In this document: piece after piece, positions 1 to 6,490 of the stretch
How positions within the stretch are numbered: position 1 is the first letter of the stretch
Layout: every line of letters starts with the position of its first letter
DNA from: JAZLFH01 sp045615705
Lineage (GTDB): Bacteria; Bacillota; Clostridia; UMGS1883
Assembly: GCA_045615705.1 (NCBI GenBank)
Contig: JAZLFH010000038.1
Location: 1-7,793, forward strand
DNA length: 7,793 nt
Reading direction: 5' to 3'
Made by a program: the position numbers and the translations under genes
Notes under the pieces: generated by a model
Seen by the model: the letters and a program-made list of their open reading frames with translations, nothing else
Database searches by the model: none
Told to the model about the DNA's origin: nothing

Positions 1-2
1 CG

Positions 3-125
3 TCTGCTAAATTGAACAGCCTTGGCATTAAGAATGGCAAGAAGGGATATGTTGCTGTATATGCATTCTACGAAGGTCAAATAGAGTATATCGGCAGAAA
101 GGGCTTCTACTTAGTCCAGGACTGA
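3..125 (+). CDS. C-terminal end of an unrecognised protein (5' truncated by window edge)
   Basis: Only the last 40 codons are visible, in frame 3, ending in TGA at 123-125. They include the stretch GYVAVYAFYEGQIEYIGRKG and end FYLVQD. The other two forward frames hit stops within the first 15 bases, and a strong terminator follows 14 bases after the stop, so this frame is very probably the end of a real gene. The alternating hydrophobic and aromatic pattern suggests a small beta-rich terminal domain, as in some secreted or surface proteins, but I do not recognise the family and assign no function. The start lies outside the window. Confidence 0.6.
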   Translation, partial: SAKLNSLGIKNGKKGYVAVYAFYEGQIEYIGRKGFYLVQD

Positions 126-139
126 TTCCTTAAAACTTT

Positions 140-174
140 AAAGTGGGGTGTCGCGTTTTGCGACACCCCACTTT
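140..174 (+). terminator. Strong rho-independent terminator after the first gene
   Basis: A perfect 15-bp inverted repeat has arms at 140-154 and 160-174 and a 5-base loop (GTTTT). The stem is GC-rich at its top (GGGGTGTCGC) and ends in AAA/TTT, so its base supplies a short T-run (172-175). It lies directly downstream of the stop at 125. The A-rich left flank would let it also work weakly on the opposite strand. Confidence 0.85.
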
Positions 175-192
175 TGGACTGAAAGCAAAATA

Positions 193-218
193 GTGGTCTG
201 TGCATTTTGAAACAGCCC
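193..218 (+). repeat. Partial copy of the inverted-repeat element found at 5704-6284
   Basis: These 26 bases, beginning GTGGTCTGTGCATTTTG and ending CAGCCC, match 6256-6281 at 24 of 26 positions. That is the right end of the MITE-like element downstream. The preceding bases (about 176-192, CTGA...AAAATAGTG) also resemble 5761-5777 inside the left part of that element. The copy may therefore be an internally deleted derivative in which a left-internal segment is joined to the right end. The second part of this reading is inference. Confidence 0.6.
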
Positions 219-228
219 AATTTTTTTT
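195..228 (+). terminator. Second terminator-like hairpin with T-tract
   Basis: GGTCTGT (195-201) can pair with ACAGCCC (212-218) with one mismatch across a 10-base loop. Eight consecutive T residues follow at 221-228. The hairpin is formed by the repeat copy itself, so the repeat may serve as a backup terminator just before the next promoter. Confidence 0.45.
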
Positions 229-234
229 ATTGTA

Positions 235-263
235 TTGAACAATTGTCAAACATGTGATATACT
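235..263 (+). promoter_or_regulatory. Sigma-A-type promoter of the glycoside hydrolase-rlmD-hydrolase cluster
   Basis: The -35 is TTGAAC (235-240), the spacer is exactly 17 bases, and the -10 is TATACT (258-263) preceded by TGA, which gives an extended -10. Transcription would begin near 270, leaving a leader of about 20 bases before the ATG at 289. A promoter here means the longer open frame from the TTG at 235 cannot be the true start. Confidence 0.75.
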
Positions 264-288
264 CATAACACAAAGAGTAGGTGCTGAT

Positions 289-2244
289 ATGTTTTTAGAA
301 CATCATTCAAGACGCAAATTTTATCGCTATCCGCAAGGTGCGGTGGCAACAGGCGAAAAAATAAGAATGCGTATTTCGGTTTCATCTTTTGAGATACCAA
401 ACGAGGTGTCTTTATTTGTTGATGATAAAAAAATTCCCATGTATTTTGTTGCGGAAATTGCAAACAACAGAATTTATGAGTGCTACATTGATGTTCCGAA
501 CGAGCCGTGCCTTCTGTGGTATTATTTTAAGGTTACGGCAGACTCACAGACCAAGTATTTTTCCAATAACGATAATTTGCTTGGCGGATTAGGAAAAATG
601 ACAAACGAAAAGCCGGATAAATTGTATCAAATCACGGTTTATCATAAGAATTTCAAAACACCCGACTGGATGAAAAATGCAATAGTATATCAAATATTTC
701 CGGACAGATTTTTTGCTTCAAAAGACACTGTATGCCACGGAATAAAGAGAGAGTGGGGCGATGAACCCTATTATACGGCAGAACAGTTTGGCGGAGAGTA
801 TCTGTCAAATGACTTTTTCGGAGGTAATTTTTACGGAATTAAAGAAAAAATTCCGTATCTTAAAGAACTTGGAATAAACACAATATACTTTAACCCTGTT
901 TTTAAGTCTTCATCAAATCATCGTTACGATACATCGGATTATGAAAACATTGACGACAACTTAGGCGGAAACAAAGCCTTTGACGAGTTTATTGAAGAAG
1001 CAAAAAAAGAAGGTATATCTGTAATTTTGGACGGGGTTTTCAGCCATACGGGAGCGGACAGCAAGTATTTTAATAAGTATGGCAATTTTGATGAAAAGGG
1101 AGCATATCAAAGCAAAGATTCAAAGTATTTCGGATGGTATAATTTTGAAAACTTTCCTGATAAGTACGATTGTTGGTGGGGGTTTGACACGCTTCCCAAT
1201 GTAAATGAAGTAAATCCCGACTATTTAGATTACATTTTAAGAAATAAAGATTCGATAGTTAAAAGATGGATAAAAAAAGGTGTAATGGGTTGGCGTCTTG
1301 ATGTTGCTGACGAACTCCCCGATGAGTTTATAAAAGAACTCAGAAAGGCTGTAAAAGAAGAAAATAAAGACACAATGATAATCGGTGAAGTGTGGGAAGA
1401 TGCTTCAAACAAAGTAAGTTACGGAGTCCAAAGAGCGTTTTTGTGGGGCGGAGAACTCGATTCTGTAATGAATTATGTATTTAGAGATGCCGTTATGGAT
1501 TATCTTACAAACAAAACTAACGCAGAAGTCTTTTTAAAAAAACTTCTGTCTATGAAGGAAAACTACCCCAAAGAGGCTTTTTATTCGGCACTCAATTTGA
1601 TTTCGGGACATGATATTGCAAGAGCACTTACGGTTCTTTCGGGTGCACCTGATTTTCGTTTGCTTTCGCGAGAGGAACAGGCAAAGTATTCAATAAGTGA
1701 ATCTGATAAAGAGCTGGCAAAAAAACGCCTCGAATTAGCGGTTCTTTTGCAAATGACATTTCCCGGTACACCAAGCGTTTATTATGGAGATGAGGCAGGA
1801 CTTTTCGGATATGCAGACCCATTTAACAGAAGGTGCTTTCCGTGGGGAAACGAAGATAAGAATTTAACCGAGATACACAAAAAATTTATAGCACTCAGAA
1901 AAAAATACAAATCACTTATGACGGGCGATTTTGAAAATCTTTTGTATTTAAACAATACCGTTTGCTATATGCGTGATATTGTTGGCGGAAAAGATGTGTT
2001 TGGAAAAAGTAAAAATGACGAATGCATCATCATAATGATAAATTCCGATGCTTGTGAGTATTCAAGTTTTGAACTTGAACTTGGAAGATTCGGAATTTGC
2101 GAGATTGAAGAAGTTTTTACAAAAGAGAAGATAACACTTAATAACCACAGAGCAAAAATAGACCTGCAACCGCTCGGATACAAAGTTTTTTATTGTAAGA
2201 GGGACGATACATGGAAAAAAACGAAATACTCCGCTCTAATATAG
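289..2244 (+). CDS. Neopullulanase/maltogenic amylase-like alpha-glycosidase (CBM34 + GH13)
   Basis: This 651-residue cytosolic enzyme (no signal peptide) is predicted to hydrolyse alpha-1,4 and possibly alpha-1,6 bonds of imported maltodextrins or cyclodextrins. An N-terminal CBM34-like beta domain (about 1-120) precedes the GH13 barrel, which starts at PDWMKNAIVYQIFPDRF (125 on). Conserved regions are present: DGVFSH (D248, H253), GWRLDVADE (nucleophile D338), IIGEVWED (acid/base E367) and ISGHD (H441, D442). LPNVN at 302-306 occupies the place of the MPKLN signature of subfamily GH13_20. A beta-rich C-terminal domain follows. It is longer than the typical 580-590 residues of this subfamily. 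I chose ATG 289 because GAGTAGGTG lies 5 bases upstream; a longer frame would run into the promoter. Its last 34 bases overlap the next gene. Family assignment is firm; exact substrate is not. Confidence 0.92.
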   Translation: MFLEHHSRRKFYRYPQGAVATGEKIRMRISVSSFEIPNEVSLFVDDKKIPMYFVAEIANNRIYECYIDVPNEPCLLWYYFKVTADSQTKYFSNNDNLLGGLGKMTNEKPDKLYQITVYHKNFKTPDWMKNAIVYQIFPDRFFASKDTVCHGIKREWGDEPYYTAEQFGGEYLSNDFFGGNFYGIKEKIPYLKELGINTIYFNPVFKSSSNHRYDTSDYENIDDNLGGNKAFDEFIEEAKKEGISVILDGVFSHTGADSKYFNKYGNFDEKGAYQSKDSKYFGWYNFENFPDKYDCWWGFDTLPNVNEVNPDYLDYILRNKDSIVKRWIKKGVMGWRLDVADELPDEFIKELRKAVKEENKDTMIIGEVWEDASNKVSYGVQRAFLWGGELDSVMNYVFRDAVMDYLTNKTNAEVFLKKLLSMKENYPKEAFYSALNLISGHDIARALTVLSGAPDFRLLSREEQAKYSISESDKELAKKRLELAVLLQMTFPGTPSVYYGDEAGLFGYADPFNRRCFPWGNEDKNLTEIHKKFIALRKKYKSLMTGDFENLLYLNNTVCYMRDIVGGKDVFGKSKNDECIIIMINSDACEYSSFELELGRFGICEIEEVFTKEKITLNNHRAKIDLQPLGYKVFYCKRDDTWKKTKYSALI

Positions 2245-3563
2245 TTTCAGTTACATCAGATGGCGATGGCATAGCAAAAATCAATGGCTTTGCGGTGTTT
2301 GTACCATGTGCGGTGGTTGGAGATGTCGTGGATATACGAATATTAAAAGTGAATAAGAACTACGCATACGGAAAAATTGAGAGAATAGTTGAACCGTCAG
2401 AGTTTAGATGCGATTCAAAATGCAAGTCCTTTGCAAGGTGTGGGGGGTGCAGTCTGCTCACAACGGAATACGAAAAGCAACTTGAAATCAAGACAAAGAC
2501 AGTCAAGGATGCTCTTGAAAGAATAGGAAAGATAAAAACGGATGTATTTCCTTGTACCAAAAGCGAACCGCACTTAAAATACAGAAATAAAGCACAGTTT
2601 CCCGTAAGAAAAGTAAAAAACAAGACAATAGCAGGATTTTTTGCACCGCATTCACACCGAATTGTTGATGCGGACGAATGTGTGCTTGTAAACGAAGACA
2701 GTATCAAAATAAAAAATGAAATAACGGATTTTTTGGACGAAAACAAAATTCCGATATATGACGAAGAAACAAAAAAAGGACTAATAAGACACATCTATAC
2801 AAGAAACGGAAAAGACGAAACAGTAGTTGTAATAGTAACAAAAAAAGGCGAAATTTCAAACGCAAACGCCCTGTGCGATAGGTTAAAAAATTTAAAATTA
2901 AATACAAAAATTGTGGGTTTGGTCCAAAATATAAATAACAAAGATACTAATGTTATCATCGGTGAAGAGGATAAAATCATCTTCGGAAGGGATTATGTAT
3001 TTGATACAATCTTGGGAATTAACTACAAGATAGGATATAAATCATTTTATCAAGTAAATCGTAATACAACTGAAAAACTTTACGAAAAGGCGATGAGCCT
3101 TTTAGATGCAAAAAAAGACGACACCGTGTTTGACCTTTATTGCGGAATAGGAACAATGTCGCTTCTTGCTGCAAAAAGTGCAAAAAAGGTAATCGGAATT
3201 GAGATTGTGCCGAGAGCCGTGAAGGATGCAAAGGAAAATGCAAAACTAAATTGTATAGAAAACGCCGAATTTTATTGCGGTTCGGCAGAAACAGAGGTAG
3301 AACATCTCTACAATGAGGGCGTAAGAGCAGATTTGGTAATTGTTGATCCGCCGAGGAAAGGTTGCGACAAAGAACTTCTTGATACAATAATTTCAATGAA
3401 GCCTAAGAGATTGGTGTATGTTTCATGCAACCCGGCAACCCTTGCAAGAGATGCACATATACTTTGCGAAAATGGATTTTCGGTAAAATGTGCTTATCCC
3501 TTTGACCAGTTCCCTCACACAAGCCACACAGAGACCGTAGTATTGATGTCAAAAGGTGTTTAA
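2211..3563 (+). CDS. rlmD: 23S rRNA (uracil-C5)-methyltransferase, RlmD/RumA family
   Basis: This 450-residue SAM-dependent RNA methyltransferase should make 5-methyluridine in 23S rRNA. An N-terminal TRAM domain (about 1-62) is followed by the iron-sulfur cysteines C71, C77 and C80 (CX5CX2C, CGGC) with the fourth at C157 (DADEC). The catalytic domain shows FYQVN, the SAM motif DLYCGIGT, DPPRKG, and VSCNP with nucleophile C406, and ends with HTETVVLM carrying the probable base E441. All expected residues are intact. The ATG at 2211 has AGAGGG about 8 bases upstream and lies inside the glycosidase gene, so the two are probably translationally coupled. Firmicute members may act on U1939 alone or on U747 and U1939 (RlmCD). 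The sequence does not settle which, so the symbol is family-level. Confidence 0.9.
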   Translation: MEKNEILRSNIVSVTSDGDGIAKINGFAVFVPCAVVGDVVDIRILKVNKNYAYGKIERIVEPSEFRCDSKCKSFARCGGCSLLTTEYEKQLEIKTKTVKDALERIGKIKTDVFPCTKSEPHLKYRNKAQFPVRKVKNKTIAGFFAPHSHRIVDADECVLVNEDSIKIKNEITDFLDENKIPIYDEETKKGLIRHIYTRNGKDETVVVIVTKKGEISNANALCDRLKNLKLNTKIVGLVQNINNKDTNVIIGEEDKIIFGRDYVFDTILGINYKIGYKSFYQVNRNTTEKLYEKAMSLLDAKKDDTVFDLYCGIGTMSLLAAKSAKKVIGIEIVPRAVKDAKENAKLNCIENAEFYCGSAETEVEHLYNEGVRADLVIVDPPRKGCDKELLDTIISMKPKRLVYVSCNPATLARDAHILCENGFSVKCAYPFDQFPHTSHTETVVLMSKGV

Positions 3564-3585
3564 TTATAATTCGATGGTGAAAAAA

Positions 3586-4380
3586 ATGAGAGATAAACCA
3601 AATTTGTCATTTGAAACGATAAAGCGTATGGAGGATATGTCGTATTTTACTTCCGCACAGATATTTGATGACCTTTTGATTGTAGCACAACTCGAAACCT
3701 GCTGTTATGTATGGAAGACCGAATCCGGATTAGTGATATTTGATGGTATATGGCCGGATGAGGGAGTATATAATCAAATCCTTATAGCAATTACACAAGC
3801 AGGTTGGGAAAACTGTCCTATTTCAAAATTTGTTATGACACACGGTCATATTGACCATGTCGGCTGCGGTAAATGGCTAAAAGATAATCATAATGCGGAA
3901 ACTATTCTTTCAAAATCCGATGATGACTTAAGGCTTTCAACACCAAGCGAAGAAGGTCGTTCAGATTGCTGGAAAGCGTTTTGCATTGACAGTTATATAA
4001 GTGATGGCGATACTATTGATTGCGGAGATAAGCAAATCAAAGTGATTGCTACACCGGGGCACACAGCGGGCTGCATGAGTTATATTTTCCCTGTTTTAGA
4101 TAACGGAGAAAAGCATATCGCCTGTCTTTTCGGTGGAGCAACTCCGCCGTGGGGAGATAAAGCAGGAAAAGAAGTTCAAAAGCAGTCGGTTATGAAATTT
4201 ATGAAAGCTGCGAAAGACGAGCATTGCGATGTTGCACTCGTAAATCATACAGCATTTGATATGGGTGTTGAGAGGATTGCATACAGCAGAGCAAGAATGA
4301 CATATTTACCAAATATATATGTATTGGGAGAAGACGGTGTACAGAAGTTTTGTGAAGTCTTTATCACGGTTACTCGGTAA
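3586..4380 (+). CDS. MBL-fold metallo-hydrolase, B3-like metal site
   Basis: This 264-residue metallo-beta-lactamase-fold hydrolase has the metal motif THGHIDH (H86, H88, D90, H91), TPGHTAG (H159) and VNHTAFD (H221). Where glyoxalase II-type members carry a bridging aspartate there is FGG (about 182-184). The ligand set is therefore the three-His plus Asp-His-His pattern of subclass B3-like enzymes. No signal peptide is visible, unlike true secreted B3 beta-lactamases, so a cytosolic housekeeping role is more likely than antibiotic resistance. The substrate is unknown. I chose ATG 3586 because GGTGA sits 5 bases upstream; GTG 3556 and ATG 3574 are in-frame alternatives with poorer sites. The start lies 22 bases after the rlmD stop with no terminator between, so co-transcription is likely. 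Confidence 0.85.
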   Translation: MRDKPNLSFETIKRMEDMSYFTSAQIFDDLLIVAQLETCCYVWKTESGLVIFDGIWPDEGVYNQILIAITQAGWENCPISKFVMTHGHIDHVGCGKWLKDNHNAETILSKSDDDLRLSTPSEEGRSDCWKAFCIDSYISDGDTIDCGDKQIKVIATPGHTAGCMSYIFPVLDNGEKHIACLFGGATPPWGDKAGKEVQKQSVMKFMKAAKDEHCDVALVNHTAFDMGVERIAYSRARMTYLPNIYVLGEDGVQKFCEVFITVTR

Positions 4381-4534
4381 TGCAACTTGGAGTTTCGAAA
4401 ATAAATATAGGATAGTTACGGAAAATAAGAAAAAATGAACTATTGCGGACTTGGATATAAGAAAACGGTACGGACAGTTTTAAATTTATTTATGTTGATA
4501 AAATGTCTGATATTTTGTTGAGAGGAAAGTGAGA

Positions 4535-5317
4535 ATGGACAAATTTGTGTTGATTAATATACTCTTCTCTATGATAGCAACTACATCATATCATATCTCA
4601 ATTTATCGAGATGAACTCGCTATATCACAGTTTTATTGCAACAAATTTCATCCGGAGAAGAGAAAAAATACAAATATTATAATTTCAGAAGAAATAAATC
4701 ATGTAGGTGAGATACTTTTTTTAATGATTATAGAGGGGATTATACTTACAATAGGGTATCTGATTCTGTTCTTTCTTCATTCAGATATACCATGGCTGAC
4801 AGCAATCTTTGAAACAGGTATTCATATTCCCTTTTTCCTGATGTTTTATGGGATACTTATCAAATTTGTATATAAACTTCATATCAAAAATAAAAGAACA
4901 AAACCGCTTGATGCTTATGAAATAGAGGAACTTACAGTAGGTATTTCTGTGATTATCCTCTTGTCTTTCATTGGAATCAATTGGAAACTGAGTTTTTTTA
5001 TTCTTTCAATTGTTTTAGGAAAATATATATGGATAGATACGGTTTTAGAAGAAAAAAATATCATTGAAAAATTGCGGATAATACTAGAAAAATTTAGAGT
5101 AAACGATAGAAAAATCAATGTACTGTTTGTATGTCGTACATATGCCGTAAATTTTCTTTTCGATTGTTTTGCAACTAATATGATATATTTCATGTTTAAG
5201 AAAGAGTACCATTTGTCCGGCTGTGGGATGATAATGTGTATGATCGCTGTTTATTTAGTGATATTAAGCGGGTATTTTATTGCTGGTCGTAGTATCAAAA
5301 ATTCAAAACCAAGTTGA
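4535..5317 (+). CDS. Multi-pass membrane protein of unknown function
   Basis: The frame encodes about 260 residues with six or seven hydrophobic stretches, roughly at 4-22, 58-81, 88-112, 134-150, 151-168, 203-223 and 231-252. A charged loop (about 35-55) and a second one rich in Lys and Glu (about 170-200) separate the groups. I do not recognise the family and see no catalytic motif. ATG 4535 is preferred: AGAGG lies 9 bases upstream, whereas from the in-frame GTG 4529 the spacing would be only 3 bases. A 154-base gap separates it from the hydrolase gene, with no clear terminator or promoter, so its transcriptional link to the upstream cluster is open. The coding sequence is more AT-rich than its neighbours and is flanked by decayed frames, which may point to an acquired or accessory gene. 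Confidence 0.75.
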   Translation: MDKFVLINILFSMIATTSYHISIYRDELAISQFYCNKFHPEKRKNTNIIISEEINHVGEILFLMIIEGIILTIGYLILFFLHSDIPWLTAIFETGIHIPFFLMFYGILIKFVYKLHIKNKRTKPLDAYEIEELTVGISVIILLSFIGINWKLSFFILSIVLGKYIWIDTVLEEKNIIEKLRIILEKFRVNDRKINVLFVCRTYAVNFLFDCFATNMIYFMFKKEYHLSGCGMIMCMIAVYLVILSGYFIAGRSIKNSKPS

Positions 5318-5554
5318 TTATGATGACAGATTTCTTGTAAAGCCCGTAAAATCTGCGATAGAATATATGCCAAATGCAGAATGCGAATTTCCTTATGAAG
5401 GTGCAAAGAAAATGTTAATGGCAAATGATGTGGAAAATAAGTTGTTCTTACAAACTTGCTTAATGCAATGTATAAAGAATTGCCTGCACCGAAAGTAAAA
5501 TAGGACAGAGTTCTGCCTTCCGAAAGCGTATTTATAAGTGTCGGTAATAGTTGA
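5280..5554 (+). pseudogene. Decayed protein-coding remnant with a frameshift and in-frame stop
   Basis: A reading frame beginning in the last bases of the membrane protein gene reads as plausible protein, for example RFLVKPVKSAIEYMPNAECE and MLMANDVENKLFLQ. It then turns to low-quality residues. Moving by one base near 5453 restores sensible sequence (NLLNAMYKELPAPKVK), which meets a TAG at 5501 and resumes as DRVLPSESVFISVGNS up to a TGA at 5552. This pattern suggests a gene fragment with one indel and one nonsense mutation. It has no convincing start or ribosome binding site. I do not recognise the family. The call rests on reading-frame texture only, so it is tentative. Confidence 0.4.
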
Positions 5555-5703
5555 TACGGGAAAACAAAACCTTTGCGTTAAAGCATTTCGGAATGGTGTA
5601 ATCTGCCTTCTGATAATATAAAATATCAATCACAGGACGGGAGAAACAGCTTCTATACTTACGAATGTAGAGGGCACAGTGTTCTCCCAAATAGAACAAA
5701 TTT

Positions 5704-5753
5704 AAGGAGCTGTAGCAAAATGAATTTCCAAAATTCATTGCTATCAGCTCCTT
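5704..5753. repeat. Long hairpin at the element's left end
   Basis: Arms at 5704-5727 and 5731-5753 pair around a 3-base loop (CCA), with a one-base and a two-base bulge. The left arm is also the terminal inverted repeat of the element. The left end therefore carries both orientations of its terminal sequence, as if two ends had been joined. Confidence 0.7.
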
Positions 5754-5793
5754 ATTGGGGCTGAGGGGAAAATAGTGCAGATTGGACAAACTG

Positions 5794-5818
5794 AGGCAAA
5801 AAGCCTTGCTTTTTGCCT
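5794..5818. repeat. Perfect 11-bp stem-loop inside the element
   Basis: AGGCAAAAAGC (5794-5804) pairs perfectly with 5808-5818 around the loop CTT. No T-tract follows, so it does not look like a standard terminator. Confidence 0.7.
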
Positions 5819-5844
5819 AGGCAGACGAAAGTAATCCGAACTCG
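5819..5844 (+). repeat. Left subterminal inverted repeat
   Basis: These 26 bases, starting AGGCAGACGAAAG, match the reverse complement of 6067-6092 at 21 of 26 positions. The pair is nested within the terminal repeats. Confidence 0.55.
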
Positions 5845-5996
5845 GTTTATTTTGGCAAATTTATGCCACCCCTTCGTCAATAGGCTTGTCAATACGGAAG
5901 TATTAACTGTGCCTCTTTCCTTGGCTTGACAAAAATTTGCTCACAATAAACTCCGCAGGACTTTAACCTAAGAGATTTTAGTTGATTTTTGCCGAA

Positions 5997-6034
5997 GAGG
6001 ACGAAGATGTGCTGACGCCCATCGAGGACGAAGA
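5997..6034. repeat. Direct 11-bp repeats flanking a small hairpin
   Basis: GAGGACGAAGA occurs at 5997-6007 and again at 6024-6034, 27 bases apart. Between them GATGTGC (6006-6012) can pair with GCCCATC (6017-6023) around a TGAC loop with one mismatch. The arrangement sits near the centre of the element. Confidence 0.55.
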
Positions 6035-6066
6035 GGTAAAAAGCGGCAAAATATCAACGGTTAAAG

Positions 6067-6092
6067 CGTGTTCTGATCGCTTTTGTCTGCCT
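6067..6092 (-). repeat. Right subterminal inverted repeat
   Basis: This is the partner of 5819-5844, with five mismatches in 26 bases. It ends TTTTGTCTGCCT on the plus strand. Confidence 0.55.
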
Positions 6093-6157
6093 TACCCGAA
6101 GGCGTACAAAAGTACTCCGAGAGGCTAGATTTCCAAAACGCAAAGCAATTAAAACCT

Positions 6158-6181
6158 GAAATTCGTCAAACAACGAATTTC
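6158..6181. repeat. 9-bp hairpin in the right half of the element
   Basis: GAAATTCGT (6158-6166) pairs perfectly with ACGAATTTC (6173-6181) around a 6-base loop, CAAACA. Confidence 0.6.
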
Positions 6182-6265
6182 TACCTTAACTTTGATGTCA
6201 TTTTATCTTCTATGTGATTTCAAAATGGCGGTTTTAAGCCTTTTGTTTGATTTGCGTGGTCTGTG

Positions 6266-6284
6266 CATTTTGCACCAGCCCCTT
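6266..6284 (-). repeat. Right terminal inverted repeat of the element
   Basis: Read on the minus strand it is AAGGGGCTGGTGCAAAATG, 16 of 19 identical to the left end at 5704-5722. Its GTGCATTTTGCAC core is also a small palindrome. Confidence 0.6.
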
Positions 6285-6345
6285 CGTTATGCAAAAATTA
6301 TCTTTCAATACTGTTTTCATAAATTTAATTTGAATTAGAACAAGA

Positions 6346-6363
6346 TATGCATAAATATTCAAA
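6346..6363. promoter_or_regulatory. Upstream ARG box (probable ArgR operator)
   Basis: TATGCATAAATATTCAAA matches the ArgR consensus WNTGAATWWWWATTCANW at 15 of its 16 specified positions; only the first A of the left half-site is replaced, by C. Its centre lies 123 bp upstream of the promoter-proximal box. Looping between distant arginine operators is known for Bacillus arg genes, so an auxiliary role here is a reasonable inference. Confidence 0.55.
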
Positions 6364-6439
6364 AACATTGCAAAATGCGATGCCGGGTCATGAATGTCTG
6401 TAAAATGCGAAAATTTAAATAAATTTTTTAAAATTCCTC

Positions 6440-6468
6440 TTGACACATTACAATGTCTATGGTATTAT
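6440..6468 (+). promoter_or_regulatory. Sigma-A promoter of argC-argJ
   Basis: A perfect -35 TTGACA (6440-6445), a 17-base spacer and a -10 TATTAT (6463-6468) preceded by TGG (extended -10) form a near-consensus promoter. Transcription should start near 6475, giving a leader of roughly 58 bases. A promoter this strong fits control by repression. Confidence 0.85.
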
Positions 6469-6486
6469 TATGCATAATTATTAAAT
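6469..6486. promoter_or_regulatory. Promoter-proximal ARG box over the transcription start
   Basis: TATGCATAATTATTAAAT matches the ArgR consensus at 14 of 16 specified positions and begins on the base after the -10 element. A bound repressor would cover the start point and block initiation. Confidence 0.6.
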
Positions 6487-6490
6487 TATA

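Larger units (their letters stand above)
5704..6284. mobile_element. MITE-like non-autonomous element with terminal inverted repeats
   Basis: The left end AAGGAGCTGTAGCAAAATG (5704-5722) matches the reverse complement of the right end (6266-6284) at 16 of 19 bases. The 581 bases between contain no transposase frame. Inside lie a 26-base subterminal inverted repeat and several hairpins, so much of the element can fold back on itself. The right end recurs at 193-218, which supports a multicopy family. I see no clear target-site duplication, so the boundaries may be off by some bases or the duplication may have decayed. An alternative is a large structured intergenic repeat that does not transpose. 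I cannot name the family. Confidence 0.6.

Noticed and set aside
235..288. N-terminal extension of the glycosidase from the TTG at 235
   Set aside because: The extension overlaps the promoter, has no ribosome binding site and does not resemble a CBM34 start; ATG 289 has a good site.
4380..4412. Fragment LGVSKINIG as a class II aldolase remnant
   Set aside because: The nine residues resemble a common aldolase motif, but the surrounding sequence does not continue the similarity, so naming a family is not supported.
4435..4521. 28-codon plus-strand ORF starting MNYCGLGYKK
   Set aside because: No ribosome binding site before the ATG and no recognisable features; a frame in another register reads at least as well.
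5704..5753. Left-end hairpin as a standard rho-independent terminator
   Set aside because: No T-tract follows on the plus strand and only a weak one on the minus strand; it is better explained as the element's end structure.
5393..5789. Two minus-strand open frames of 78 and 85 codons
   Set aside because: No ribosome binding sites, no recognisable motifs, rich in Phe/Tyr/Ile as expected from reading AT-rich DNA, and overlapping the decayed plus-strand remnant.
5926..5952. TTGACA...TAAACT as an outward promoter in the element
   Set aside because: The spacer is only 15 bases and the -10 is poor; no gene starts downstream within the element.
5997..6034. CRISPR-like array
   Set aside because: Only two 11-base repeats are present, with no further regularly spaced copies and no cas genes.
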